The notes beneath the pieces are model-generated. The model saw only the letters and a list, made by a program, of their open reading frames with translations, was not told the DNA's origin and searched no databases. A stretch of 17,213 bases of DNA from contig DJMH01000038.1 in assembly GCA_002435305.1 (NCBI GenBank), forward strand, positions 2,537 through 19,749. Reading direction: 5' to 3'. Source of the stretch: Dehalococcoidia bacterium UBA6495. GTDB taxonomy: Bacteria > Chloroflexota > Dehalococcoidia > Lucifugimonadales > UBA826. Of this stretch, positions 1 to 6,926 are shown piece after piece (the stretch's first letter is position 1; each line of letters starts with the position of its first letter). The translations under genes and the position numbers were made by a program.

Positions 1-693
1 TTGATATCGAGTCGTGAAAGGCCGTTAAATTTTTCTGGCTGTCTGATGGGAGATTCCATTAGGGTAATTGCGGAAGTGAAGAGAGGATCGCCCTCAAAAG
101 GTATTTTTTCAAAAGATATCAAAGCTTCTGAATTGGCCGCAGTATACGCTGAGAATGGTGCAGCAGCAGTTTCTGTTCTTACAAACGAAGATCATTTTTA
201 TGGCAGCATTGAAGATCTGCTTGAAGTCCACAATGAAGTTTATCAGTCGGGGGTGCCTGTTTTAAGGAAGGAGTTCATATTTGATCCTTATCAAATCTAT
301 GAAGCTCGGGCTTATGGGGCTGACGCAATTTTGCTCATTGTGTCTATGTTGGACAAAGACCAATTGATAGATTTCACAAACATCGCAACCTCATTGTGGA
401 TGCAATGTTTGGTTGAGGTGCATGATGAAAAAGAGCTTGAATTGGCTGTAGAATCTGGAGCTGAAATCATAGGGATCAACAATAGAGATTTAAGAACGTT
501 CAATACCACGCTCGAAACGACCGAAATTTTGGCTCCAAAGGTGCCGCTCGGAAAAATTTCAGTTAGTGAAAGCGGTATATCTGATAAGGCTGACATTGAG
601 AGGGTTATGAAAGCAGGAGTGGGGGCGGTTTTGGTGGGAGAATCTTTGGTAACAGCAAATGATCCTGCAATTGCACTTAGGAATTTACTGTGA
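1..693 (+). CDS. trpC: Indole-3-glycerol phosphate synthase, 5' partial
   Basis: Closes the indole ring in tryptophan synthesis, converting CdRP to indole-3-glycerol phosphate with loss of CO2. Visible residues fit the TIM-barrel family: the AEVKRGSPSKG segment with K27 and K33, the LRKEF segment with catalytic-type K90, LVEVH with E139, GINNRDL with N160, SVSESG with E190, and the phosphate-binding GVGAVLVGESL near the C-terminus. The readable part is 230 aa, while the family is usually about 255-270 aa. The missing part is the N-terminal helix region, so the gene almost certainly begins before the window and the TTG at base 1 should not be taken as the start. Its TGA overlaps the GTG start of trpF by 4 bp, implying translational coupling. 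Family assignment is very safe. Confidence 0.96.
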   Translation: MISSRERPLNFSGCLMGDSIRVIAEVKRGSPSKGIFSKDIKASELAAVYAENGAAAVSVLTNEDHFYGSIEDLLEVHNEVYQSGVPVLRKEFIFDPYQIYEARAYGADAILLIVSMLDKDQLIDFTNIATSLWMQCLVEVHDEKELELAVESGAEIIGINNRDLRTFNTTLETTEILAPKVPLGKISVSESGISDKADIERVMKAGVGAVLVGESLVTANDPAIALRNLL

Positions 694-1337
694 CTTTGTT
701 TAAAATATGTGGGTTAAAGGACTCACAAAATGCCATTGTTGCCCGAGAAAACGGGGCCTCTTTTCTGGGGTTTGTATTTGTCCATGGTGTTAGGCGTGAA
801 GTAAGTTTAGATTTGGCAATTCGAATTATAGATGAATACAGATATGAATCAGGTCGCGGTGGGCCAGCTTTGGTTGGCTTGTTTGCGAACCAACCGATAG
901 AAGAAGTAAATGAAATCATAAGTGAATGTGGGTTAGATTATGCTCAACTATGTGGCGAGGAAGATAAATCATATTGGGATGAAGTCGATGCTGAGGTGAT
1001 CAAACAAGTTAAAATCGATTTTGGTGTGAATAGTAAATTGATCAATTCAGATTTGGATAATATATTCGGCTCGGGATATATACCTTTGCTGGATAAATAT
1101 GAGAAGGGGACTTTGGGGGGCACAGGCAAAACTTTTGATTGGAATGTGATTGGACAATTCAACTTGTCAGGCAAATTTATATTAGCTGGAGGGCTGACCT
1201 CTAAAAACGTATCCCAAGCGATCAGAGTTTCACAGCCATGGGCCGTAGATGTATCGACGGGTGTTGAAACTGACGGTGCTAAAGACGAAAGCAAGATATT
1301 CGCCTTTGCTGCAGCTGTAAATGATGTCAAGTCATGA
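690..1337 (+). CDS. trpF: Phosphoribosylanthranilate isomerase
   Basis: Isomerises N-(5-phosphoribosyl)anthranilate to CdRP, the step before TrpC. The 215-aa length is normal. The protein begins with the signature KICGL, which carries the general-base cysteine (C7). It continues with LGFVF, then LLDKYEKGTLGGTGKTFDW (general-acid-type D135 and the phosphate loop), LAGGL, and a C-terminal VDVSTGVE followed by GAKD. The usual QLHG motif reads QLCG here, a modest deviation. The start is GTG at 690, overlapping the trpC stop (GTGA). No trpB or trpA follows, which is less common than the trpCFBA order, so these are presumably elsewhere. Function is inferred from strong family motifs. Confidence 0.95.
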   Translation: MTLFKICGLKDSQNAIVARENGASFLGFVFVHGVRREVSLDLAIRIIDEYRYESGRGGPALVGLFANQPIEEVNEIISECGLDYAQLCGEEDKSYWDEVDAEVIKQVKIDFGVNSKLINSDLDNIFGSGYIPLLDKYEKGTLGGTGKTFDWNVIGQFNLSGKFILAGGLTSKNVSQAIRVSQPWAVDVSTGVETDGAKDESKIFAFAAAVNDVKS

Positions 1338-1405
1338 AGGAGGGTGTTGACAGAGATTAACGCCTAATTTAACCTGCTGTTTTAATATAATCGGAGGAAT
1401 TTAGA

Positions 1406-1798
1406 ATGTCGTATTCTTTTAACCATGTTCACCTTAAAGCCCCAGACCCTGGTGCAACTGCAGATTGGTATGTGAAAGCTTTTGAGTTTGAAATCATCAA
1501 TGATGAAAATCCCCGCCCTCAAGGAGACAGGTTCATCAGGTGCCGGACTAAAGATGGTATAGCTGTAAATATATCTAGTGATCGAACCGGGGAAGCAATG
1601 GGAGTGGGAGACGCTGCAGCTCATTGGGGATTGGAGCACTTCGGGATCGAAGTGGATGACATTGATGCAGAGTTTAAAAGATTGGAAGATTTGGGTGCAA
1701 AAATATTAGATGGACCAACCAAGACACCAACCGGTCTAATTATTGGATTTATACAAGCACCGGATGATGTACGCATAGAAGTGATGCAGCTACCTTAA
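1406..1798 (+). CDS. VOC/glyoxalase-fold metalloprotein of unknown substrate
   Basis: This 130-aa single-domain protein of the vicinal oxygen chelate superfamily has the two expected beta-alpha-beta modules. The N-terminal strand is FNHVHLKAPD (H7/H9), followed by an ADWYVKAF helix. The second module starts at WGLEHFGIEVDDID (H78) and ends GFIQAPDDVRIEVMQ with E125. The histidines and glutamate are plausible divalent-metal ligands. The family includes lactoylglutathione lyases, methylmalonyl-CoA epimerases, dioxygenases and resistance proteins, and the sequence does not decide between them. The start is supported by a GGAGG ribosome site at 1393-1397, 8 nt before ATG. It lies 68 bp after trpF and 19 bp before the RidA-family gene, probably in the same transcript. 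Confidence 0.85.
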   Translation: MSYSFNHVHLKAPDPGATADWYVKAFEFEIINDENPRPQGDRFIRCRTKDGIAVNISSDRTGEAMGVGDAAAHWGLEHFGIEVDDIDAEFKRLEDLGAKILDGPTKTPTGLIIGFIQAPDDVRIEVMQLP

Positions 1799-1817
1799 TG
1801 GAACTAGGTTAGGAACA

Positions 1818-2201
1818 ATGCCAAGAGAAACTTTTTTCCCCAATCCAGCTAATAAGCCATCTGGGTTTTCTCCAATCACTAAATCCGGCAATCTGCTTTT
1901 TGTGTCAGGTCAGGTACCTGTAAATTCTAAAGGAGATCTTGTCGGGGAAGATGATTGCTATCTCCAAGCCAAGCAATGCTTCTTGAATATTGAGAGTGCT
2001 TTGGACTCGGTGGGGGCTACCAATGATGATATCGTTAAAATAACAGCATTCATTGTTAGGCCCGAAGATTATTCAAAATATGCAACCCAGAGACTAGAAT
2101 TGTTCCCGGAAGATGGACCTGCTAGCAGCACTGTATTTATTAGTGGCTTAGTCAGTCCAAAGTTCCTCATTGAAATCGAGGCGACTGCTGTTCTGGAATA
2201 G
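1818..2201 (+). CDS. RidA/YjgF/UK114-family protein lacking the active-site arginine
   Basis: This 127-aa Rid-family protein has a typical trimeric chorismate-mutase-like fold signature. It shows the NLLFVSGQVP segment near residue 25, the helix QAKQCFLNIESAL, VKITAFIV, and the C-terminal IEIEATAVLE. Archetypal RidA hydrolyses reactive enamine/imine intermediates of amino-acid metabolism and uses an arginine in a PARS-like motif. Here the equivalent segment is PASST with serine at 103, while the glutamate in IEIEATA (E121) is kept. That argues for a Rid subfamily other than archetypal RidA, so deaminase activity should not be assumed. Weak ribosome site AGGA sits 3 nt before ATG. The HIT gene follows after 6 bp. 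Confidence 0.88.
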   Translation: MPRETFFPNPANKPSGFSPITKSGNLLFVSGQVPVNSKGDLVGEDDCYLQAKQCFLNIESALDSVGATNDDIVKITAFIVRPEDYSKYATQRLELFPEDGPASSTVFISGLVSPKFLIEIEATAVLE

Positions 2202-2207
2202 GGAAAC

Positions 2208-2549
2208 ATGGACGACTGCCTTTTTTGTAAAATCTACCGAGGGGAAATACCTTCCGAAATTTTACATAAAGATGACCATTGTTTTGCCATTAAAGACATT
2301 AACCCTGTTTCACCTGTTCATTTGCTGATCATTCCGAGTGTTCATTTGACGTATCTTCAATCCTTTGAAGTTGAAGATTTCAGAATATTGAACTCCATGT
2401 ACAAGGTGGCAGCTGAACTAGCTGTTAGAGAGGGAATATCGGAAAGTGGGTATAGGCTAGTGATTAACCAGAAAAGAGATTCTGGGCAGCAGGTTCCACA
2501 CTTGCATTTGCATCTGATTGGTGGACACAACCTAGCAGGTATTGGTTGA
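2208..2549 (+). CDS. HIT-family nucleotide hydrolase (HinT-like)
   Basis: This 113-aa protein of the histidine triad superfamily carries an N-terminal DCLFCKI pair of cysteines (C4, C7), typical of zinc-binding bacterial HinT-like proteins. It then has the IKDINPVSPVHLLIIP core and the triad VPHLHLHLIGG with H98, H100 and H102. Known relatives hydrolyse purine nucleoside phosphoramidates and aminoacyl-adenylates using the central triad histidines. The C-terminus after the triad reads HNLAGIG rather than the RPLxWPPG commonly seen in HinT, so the specificity-linked tail has diverged. The gene sits 6 bp after the Rid gene. Its TGA overlaps the TTG start of the YqeK-like gene, placing it in a co-translated run. 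Confidence 0.92.
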   Translation: MDDCLFCKIYRGEIPSEILHKDDHCFAIKDINPVSPVHLLIIPSVHLTYLQSFEVEDFRILNSMYKVAAELAVREGISESGYRLVINQKRDSGQQVPHLHLHLIGGHNLAGIG

Positions 2550-3139
2550 TAAATGTGACTCATCAATTTGACAAACTTTATGATCGAGTAGATGGGATGG
2601 TCGCTTCTCTCCCATTACCCCTAAAGGAACATATTTATAGGACTCGTGATTTGGCCCGAAGGCTTGGCAAAATTCATGGAGTTGATGATAAAAGATGTGC
2701 ACTAGGGGCACTTTCTCATGATCTGGCGAGGCATCTTGAGGGATCTCAACTTTTAATACAATCTAGAGAAAAGAATATCCCCATAAATCCATATGAACTT
2801 GATAGTCCAGTGCTGCTGCATGGACCCTTGGCAGCTGTTTGGTTGGAATCAGAGCTAGGATGTGACGATGGGGAAGTGGTAAATTCGGTTAGATACCACA
2901 CAACCGGTCGACCCTGCATGACGCATATCGAGAAAATAGTTTTTATTGCGGACAAGGTAGAACCAGAAAAATTGGCAGCTAATCCAGAACTGGTGTTGGT
3001 CGCAGATAAAATGGAAGTTGATCTTGACGAGGGCATTCTCGAATATTTGAAATTGAGAGTCAGATCTACAATGCAACAGAAAGGGGTTGTTCATCCACTT
3101 GCCCTTGAAACCTGGAACTACCTAATACAAAAAGAGTGA
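2546..3139 (+). CDS. yqeK: HD-domain phosphohydrolase, YqeK type (probable symmetrical Ap4A hydrolase)
   Basis: This 197-aa HD-superfamily protein has H29 in the first helix, the HD pair at SHDLAR (H58, D59), H92 in LLHGPLAA, RYHTTG at 116-121, and IEKIVFIADKVEPEK with D136. HGP, YHTTG and IADxxEP are hallmarks of the YqeK family, whose characterised members split diadenosine tetraphosphate symmetrically to ADP. The start is probably TTG at 2546, overlapping the HIT stop, with an AGGT 5 nt upstream. An in-frame GTG at 2555 is the alternative. Next to a HIT hydrolase it forms a nucleotide-clearance pair. In many bacteria yqeK sits beside nadD; that is not so here. It is convergent with the next gene, 7 bp away. 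Confidence 0.9.
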   Translation: MINVTHQFDKLYDRVDGMVASLPLPLKEHIYRTRDLARRLGKIHGVDDKRCALGALSHDLARHLEGSQLLIQSREKNIPINPYELDSPVLLHGPLAAVWLESELGCDDGEVVNSVRYHTTGRPCMTHIEKIVFIADKVEPEKLAANPELVLVADKMEVDLDEGILEYLKLRVRSTMQQKGVVHPLALETWNYLIQKE

Positions 3140-3146
3140 GATGTTT

Positions 3147-3653
3147 TTACGAACGTCCTGATTCTATTATTATTATTTCTGCATCTGCCACACCGTTGTC
3201 AATCGTAATAACAGCCATAGTACCGTCCACCATAAACGATTTATATCCTTGGCCGGGATTTACAAACAATGTACCGCTAATATTTTGTATTAGAGGTTCA
3301 TGGGTGTGCCCAAAGAGAATTATATCTAAAGCCTCATCAAAATCCTTAAATAGATCCGAAGGCGGAAATTCAGGTCCTCCCCAAGCAGGATGAGTGATTC
3401 CTATCTTTGTTTTCTCGACCTCTATAACTTGGGTGTATGGAAGGCTTTCCCGCAAATCTACTGGATCAGAGTTCCCATGGACTATTAGCCCTTTTTTTGC
3501 TGATTTCAAAAACCCTTCAACTACTGATTGGCGGACTATATCTCCGCAATGAATCGCCATGTCACACTCAGCCACTAAAGTGCGCATATCTGGGTGAACC
3601 TCTTCCCATTCATAACAATGCGTGTCTGATATGACCGCTATTTTAATAGGCAT
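3147..3653 (-). CDS. YfcE/MJ0936-type metallophosphoesterase
   Basis: This 168-aa calcineurin-like phosphoesterase of the small YfcE class keeps all five metal motifs in order: SDTH (D10, H12), CGDIV (D38), GNSD (60-63), GITHPAWG (H88) and GHTH (115-118). These are followed by LFVNPGQG near the C-terminus. Characterised relatives are phosphodiesterases on model substrates, and the physiological substrate is unknown. The ATG at 3653 has no recognisable ribosome site. The 23 nt separating it from coaBC are A-rich and include an out-of-frame ATG at 3663 followed by a run of eight A. Translation may depend on coupling to coaBC or on the A-rich leader. It is probably the last gene of the NYN-coaX-coaBC operon. 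Confidence 0.92.
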   Translation of the reverse strand: MPIKIAVISDTHCYEWEEVHPDMRTLVAECDMAIHCGDIVRQSVVEGFLKSAKKGLIVHGNSDPVDLRESLPYTQVIEVEKTKIGITHPAWGGPEFPPSDLFKDFDEALDIILFGHTHEPLIQNISGTLFVNPGQGYKSFMVDGTMAVITIDNGVADAEIIIIESGRS

Positions 3654-3676
3654 TTTTTTTCATTTAGTTGATTTGG

Positions 3677-4873
3677 TTAAAAGCCTGACTTCACCCTGTC
3701 CAATATGGAATGGCCTACATCATACTTAGACATTAACGGGAGAGATTCAATGTTCCCGTTTGCGTGGATTATGGTTACTTTATTAGTGTCTACTGAGAAC
3801 CCACTGTCCTTTGCAGTAATGTCGTTTGCGACAATAAAGTCTAGGTTTTTAGATTTAACTTTTGTCTTGCTGTTTTCTATGAGGTTCTCACTCTCTGCGG
3901 CGAACCCGACTTTAATAAGGCTGTCATTTTTTATACTGCCAATAATGTCAGGGTTTTTTACCAATTCTAATGACCAGGTATCAGAAGTACTTTTTTTGGC
4001 TTTGGAATCCATTTTTTTCAAAGGTCTCCAATCAGCGACGGCCGCCGCCATTATCAGAGCGTCGGCTCCATCACACTCGGTCTCGATCACTTTTTTCATT
4101 TCCTCTGCGCTTTGAACGTTAGTAACTAAAATTCCCACAGGTTTTGGTATAGCGTTAGGGCCTGCAACTAGGCTAACTACAGCGCCCCGATCTCTTGCTG
4201 CCTCTGCAATTGCGTAGCCCATTTTTCCTGACGAACGGTTGGTGATATTCCTTACCGGGTCTATGGCTTCCTCAGTTCCTCCAGCGCTCACGACAATTTT
4301 TTTACCTGAAAAGTCCCCATCCTTGCCTAATATCATACTGGCAGAACTAATTATGTTAGAGGGTTCAACCATCCTTCCCTGTCCGATAAGGCCTGAGGCA
4401 AGCCTACCATTGGCTGGGCCTGCGATAAAAACCCCTCTGGTTATAAGTGTGGTTACATTTGCTTGGGTAGCTGCGTTATCAAACATGTTGGCATCCATTG
4501 CCGGGGCGATAATAATTGGAGCCCTAGTTGCTAAAATAGTGGTGGTCAGGACATCATCAGAAATGCCATTGGCAATTTTGGCTATTGTGTTAGCTGTTGT
4601 AGGGGCAACTATTATGATATCAGCGGTTTCCGCGAGTGCTACATGATTTATTGAGAGCTCAGATTCCGATGAATATAGATCGGTAAATACCGATCTGTGA
4701 GTTATGCTTCTGAAAGTCAATTCTGATACGAACTGGGTTGCAGCGCTTGTCAGTATTACATCTACTAATGCCCCGTTCTGAACGAGTTTGCTCGCGAGGT
4801 CAGCAGCTTTATAACACGCTATGCTACCCGTTACTCCTAGTACGACTCTTTTGTTGTTAAGAGGAGATGGCAT
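3677..4873 (-). CDS. coaBC: Bifunctional phosphopantothenoylcysteine synthetase/decarboxylase
   Basis: This protein catalyses two consecutive CoA steps: joining cysteine to 4'-phosphopantothenate (CoaB) and FMN-dependent decarboxylation to 4'-phosphopantetheine (CoaC). At 398 aa it is a full-length fusion. The CoaC half (about 1-185) has VTGSIACYK, catalytic INHVALAETAD (H77), APAMDANMFDN and GQGRM. The CoaB half (about 190-398) has SAGGTEEAIDPVRNITNRSSGKMGYAIA, AAAVADWRP, LVKNPDI and VGFAAES. One deviation matters: the loop before GQGRM reads GRLASG, with Ser160 where E. coli CoaC has active-site Cys158. The ribosome site AAAGG lies 7 nt upstream of the ATG. coaX ends 10 bp upstream, so the two CoA genes are adjacent in one operon. 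Confidence 0.96.
   Translation of the reverse strand: MPSPLNNKRVVLGVTGSIACYKAADLASKLVQNGALVDVILTSAATQFVSELTFRSITHRSVFTDLYSSESELSINHVALAETADIIIVAPTTANTIAKIANGISDDVLTTTILATRAPIIIAPAMDANMFDNAATQANVTTLITRGVFIAGPANGRLASGLIGQGRMVEPSNIISSASMILGKDGDFSGKKIVVSAGGTEEAIDPVRNITNRSSGKMGYAIAEAARDRGAVVSLVAGPNAIPKPVGILVTNVQSAEEMKKVIETECDGADALIMAAAVADWRPLKKMDSKAKKSTSDTWSLELVKNPDIIGSIKNDSLIKVGFAAESENLIENSKTKVKSKNLDFIVANDITAKDSGFSVDTNKVTIIHANGNIESLPLMSKYDVGHSILDRVKSGF
4677..4696. repeat. Perfect 20-bp inverted repeat inside coaBC
   Basis: AGATCGGTA and TACCGATCT form two perfect 9-bp arms separated by two bases. The repeat lies in the first fifth of the coaBC coding sequence, over the codons for residues about 59-66. 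It has the shape of a dimeric-regulator operator, or a small hairpin in the mRNA. It may also be chance, since a 9-bp arm pair with a short spacer is expected about once in a window of this size. Confidence 0.5.
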
Positions 4874-4883
4874 TTCGCTACCT

Positions 4884-5651
4884 TTAGTTAATGTTAAGGG
4901 AATGAACTATTTGCAAACCCTTAAGGGTGAGGTCGGGATCTATGTAATCGAATTCACCTACGTGGTCTTTTACTATGGTTGCTTGACCTCCAGTTGCAAT
5001 TACAGTTGCATCAGTGCCAATTTCTTTTTTGAATCTGGCTATCATACCTTTTATAAGTTCTGAATAACCGAATACAAGACCAGATTGTATCGAATGGGTG
5101 GTATTCTTTCCGATTGCCTGATCTGGGGCATTTAGTTCCACTCTTCTAAGTTGAGAAGTGGCCCTATAAAGCGAGTCGGCAGAAACAATCATTCCGGGGG
5201 CTATCGCGCCTCCAAGGTACTCTGCTCGTTCGTTGACTGCATCAAAAACTGTGGCGGTGCCCAGATCAACTATGATGCATGGTCCACCATACATATGGTG
5301 CGCCGCCGCCGCATCGACTATTCGATCTGTACCCACGTCTCTAGGACTATCATAAAGGACCTTTATCCCGGTTTTGGTTTCCGCTACAACTGTCAGTGGA
5401 TTGACATGCATATATGTTTTACACAGGGATTCGAAAGTAGGTGTCAGAGGAGGAACTACACTGCAGATGGCTGCTTCCTCAATTTGAGCCACTTTTATGT
5501 TGTTGTATGACATCACTTGTTTTAGCAATAAGCCATATTCATCAGAGGTCTTTTGTGAGTCAGTTGAGAATCTCCATGTAGAGACAAGTTCAGATTCCCG
5601 AAATAGGCCTATCGTTATGTTGGTATTACCAATGTCAATAGCAATCAGCAT
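4884..5651 (-). CDS. coaX: Type III pantothenate kinase
   Basis: Phosphorylates pantothenate with ATP, the first step of CoA synthesis. CoaX belongs to the ASKHA superfamily and is not inhibited by CoA as type I kinases are (family knowledge). The 255-aa length is standard. Motifs in order are DIGNTN at 6-11 (phosphate 1 loop with D6), SPRDVGTDR at 102-110 (pantothenate pocket and catalytic region), VDLGTAT at 128-134, GGAIAPG at 147-153, GKNT, QSG and ATGG (adenosine side). The ribosome site before ATG 5651 is weak (GAGA). The preceding NYN gene ends 19 bp upstream and coaBC starts 10 bp downstream, indicating one transcript. Confidence 0.96.
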   Translation of the reverse strand: MLIAIDIGNTNITIGLFRESELVSTWRFSTDSQKTSDEYGLLLKQVMSYNNIKVAQIEEAAICSVVPPLTPTFESLCKTYMHVNPLTVVAETKTGIKVLYDSPRDVGTDRIVDAAAAHHMYGGPCIIVDLGTATVFDAVNERAEYLGGAIAPGMIVSADSLYRATSQLRRVELNAPDQAIGKNTTHSIQSGLVFGYSELIKGMIARFKKEIGTDATVIATGGQATIVKDHVGEFDYIDPDLTLKGLQIVHSLNIN

Positions 5652-5670
5652 GGTCTCAGCATGATCCCCG

Positions 5671-6765
5671 TTATTTTTTGCGGGTCACGTAATTTTTGTT
5701 TCTAGCCCAATTGGACTTTAAGAGGTTACTCGCCTCAAGTAATTTATCAATAGTCGGGTACAGAGAATCCCTCAGTCTTTGGAAACCCAAAATTTTTGCC
5801 GCTTGAGTGGCCGCAGATTGGCCCGACAATTGGTCTTTTTCTTTGCTTTTCCAGGCCGTATCAACTTCTGATTCCCAGTTTTCCGCCGATTGATTAGAAT
5901 CCTGATTCGACACATCTGTTTGAAAACTAATAATTCTGGGACTTACTGAAGGTATTCGAGGATGATCGGAATTTTCGTGGTTGTCGGCGATTTGCGGGTC
6001 ATTAGTTCGTATAGAGACAGTGAAATCAGTGCCTTCACGAAAAGTGACTTCTATTTCATCCCTTGATGCTAAGAAATCTCTAAATGATCTAAAGCCGAGT
6101 TCTTTATAGTCGAAACCTGGGTCTATGCGAGTCATAGTTTGGGCCAATTTCGTACCTAATGAGTTGCCATCGTTTTCCGCTGTGGCCTCCACAGCTTTCA
6201 TCAGCAATTGGCTCACAGATTTTTCATTATCTAATCCATCTGATATCGGAGCGACTGGCTTTCGTTCTCGATATGACACGGGTTTTCTGTAATTATTTTT
6301 TGTTTGCGGTGCTGATTTTTGAACCGTATCAGGGGCAGATTGGAGATCCAAAAATATGTATCTGTCGCATGATTTCACCATGGTGGTTGATGTTACAGCT
6401 TTTCTACCTGCACCTATTACACCTTTACCAGCACCCCGCAAATGAGTAACCAAAGGCACGAAGTCACTATCTGAAGACACAATGACAAAAGAATCGACTT
6501 GCCCACTATGAAGAATCTCTACGGCATCGATGGTAAGTTTTATGTCGCAGGAGTTCTTACCGGATTTCACTGATCTGTAGTTATGTACAGCCTCTATCCC
6601 TAGTTCAATCAATCTTTCTTGACCTTTTCTCTGTGATGACCAATCGGCGTAGGCACGTTTTATGATGATGCGCCCCATACCAGATACTTGTTCGACCAGA
6701 TATTGTAGAGAATCAACCCCTACGTTTTCGTAATCTACTAATAATGCAATGTTTGAATCAGTCAA
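5671..6765 (-). CDS. NYN-domain putative RNase with LOTUS/OST-HTH-like domain
   Basis: This 364-aa protein has an N-terminal NYN (PIN-like, LabA/DUF88) domain at about 5-141. It shows LLVDYENV (D11), GKNSCDIKLTIDAVEIL (D74, D80) and SSDSDFVPLV (D99, D101), the acidic set expected for a metal-dependent RNase. A linker of about 40 residues follows. A second domain at about 183-253 (SQLLMKAVEATA to DFTVSIR) resembles an OST-HTH/LOTUS fold, thought to bind RNA. After a polar region rich in N, S and Q, a third helical segment lies at 297-364 and ends in basic residues. The start is TTG at 6763-6765, supported by an AGGA ribosome site 5 nt upstream; the next in-frame ATG would remove the first catalytic aspartate. 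It heads the operon with coaX and coaBC. Substrate RNA is unknown. Confidence 0.88.
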   Translation of the reverse strand: MTDSNIALLVDYENVGVDSLQYLVEQVSGMGRIIIKRAYADWSSQRKGQERLIELGIEAVHNYRSVKSGKNSCDIKLTIDAVEILHSGQVDSFVIVSSDSDFVPLVTHLRGAGKGVIGAGRKAVTSTTMVKSCDRYIFLDLQSAPDTVQKSAPQTKNNYRKPVSYRERKPVAPISDGLDNEKSVSQLLMKAVEATAENDGNSLGTKLAQTMTRIDPGFDYKELGFRSFRDFLASRDEIEVTFREGTDFTVSIRTNDPQIADNHENSDHPRIPSVSPRIISFQTDVSNQDSNQSAENWESEVDTAWKSKEKDQLSGQSAATQAAKILGFQRLRDSLYPTIDKLLEASNLLKSNWARNKNYVTRKK

Positions 6766-6815
6766 TGGAATCCTGCCGCTCGGCTAAGTATAAGAAAAGT
6801 TAAAAAGCGACCCCA

Positions 6816-6824
6816 ATTATACCA
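6816..6824 (-). promoter_or_regulatory. Extended -10 promoter for the NYN-coaX-coaBC operon
   Basis: On the minus strand the sequence reads TGGTATAAT, a perfect -10 hexamer with the TGn extension. It lies about 50 nt upstream of the TTG start of the NYN gene and predicts a start of transcription near 6809. No good -35 hexamer is seen at 16-18 bp, which extended -10 promoters do not require. A perfect 5-bp inverted repeat with one central base (CCATCCGATGG, 6822-6832) overlaps the TG extension and could be an operator. Confidence 0.5.
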
Positions 6825-6891
6825 TCCGATGGCACCCTTATTTTTTGTTAAACCATAATTTGAACTCTTTGTTTATGTATATTGCCGTTAG

Positions 6892-6920
6892 TTGATGCCT
6901 AAATTGTGTGATGCTATAAT
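6892..6920 (+). promoter_or_regulatory. Sigma-70-type extended promoter driving the 6927-7073 RNA
   Basis: TTGATG (6892-6897), a 17-bp spacer and TATAAT (6915-6920) preceded by TGC give a near-consensus housekeeping promoter with an extended -10. Transcription should start near 6927. No substantial ORF begins here. The transcript reaches an intrinsic terminator at 7031-7073 before the ribosome site of the next gene. Confidence 0.65.
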
Positions 6921-6926
6921 TCTGAA

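Noticed and set aside
1..3. TTG at base 1 as the trpC start
   Set aside because: TrpC proteins carry about 30 more N-terminal residues, so the frame is open only because the window begins here.
1347..1391. TTGACA (1347-1352) and TATAAT (1386-1391) upstream of the VOC gene
   Set aside because: Both hexamers are perfect but the spacing is 33 bp. The TATAAT would put the transcript start on the ribosome site, and TTGACA has only a poor -10 (TAACCT) at 17 bp.
3705..4646. Long hydrophobic plus-strand frames opposite coaBC (3705-4115, 4239-4646)
   Set aside because: They are antisense shadows of the strongly conserved coaBC sequence, with no family resemblance or ribosome site.
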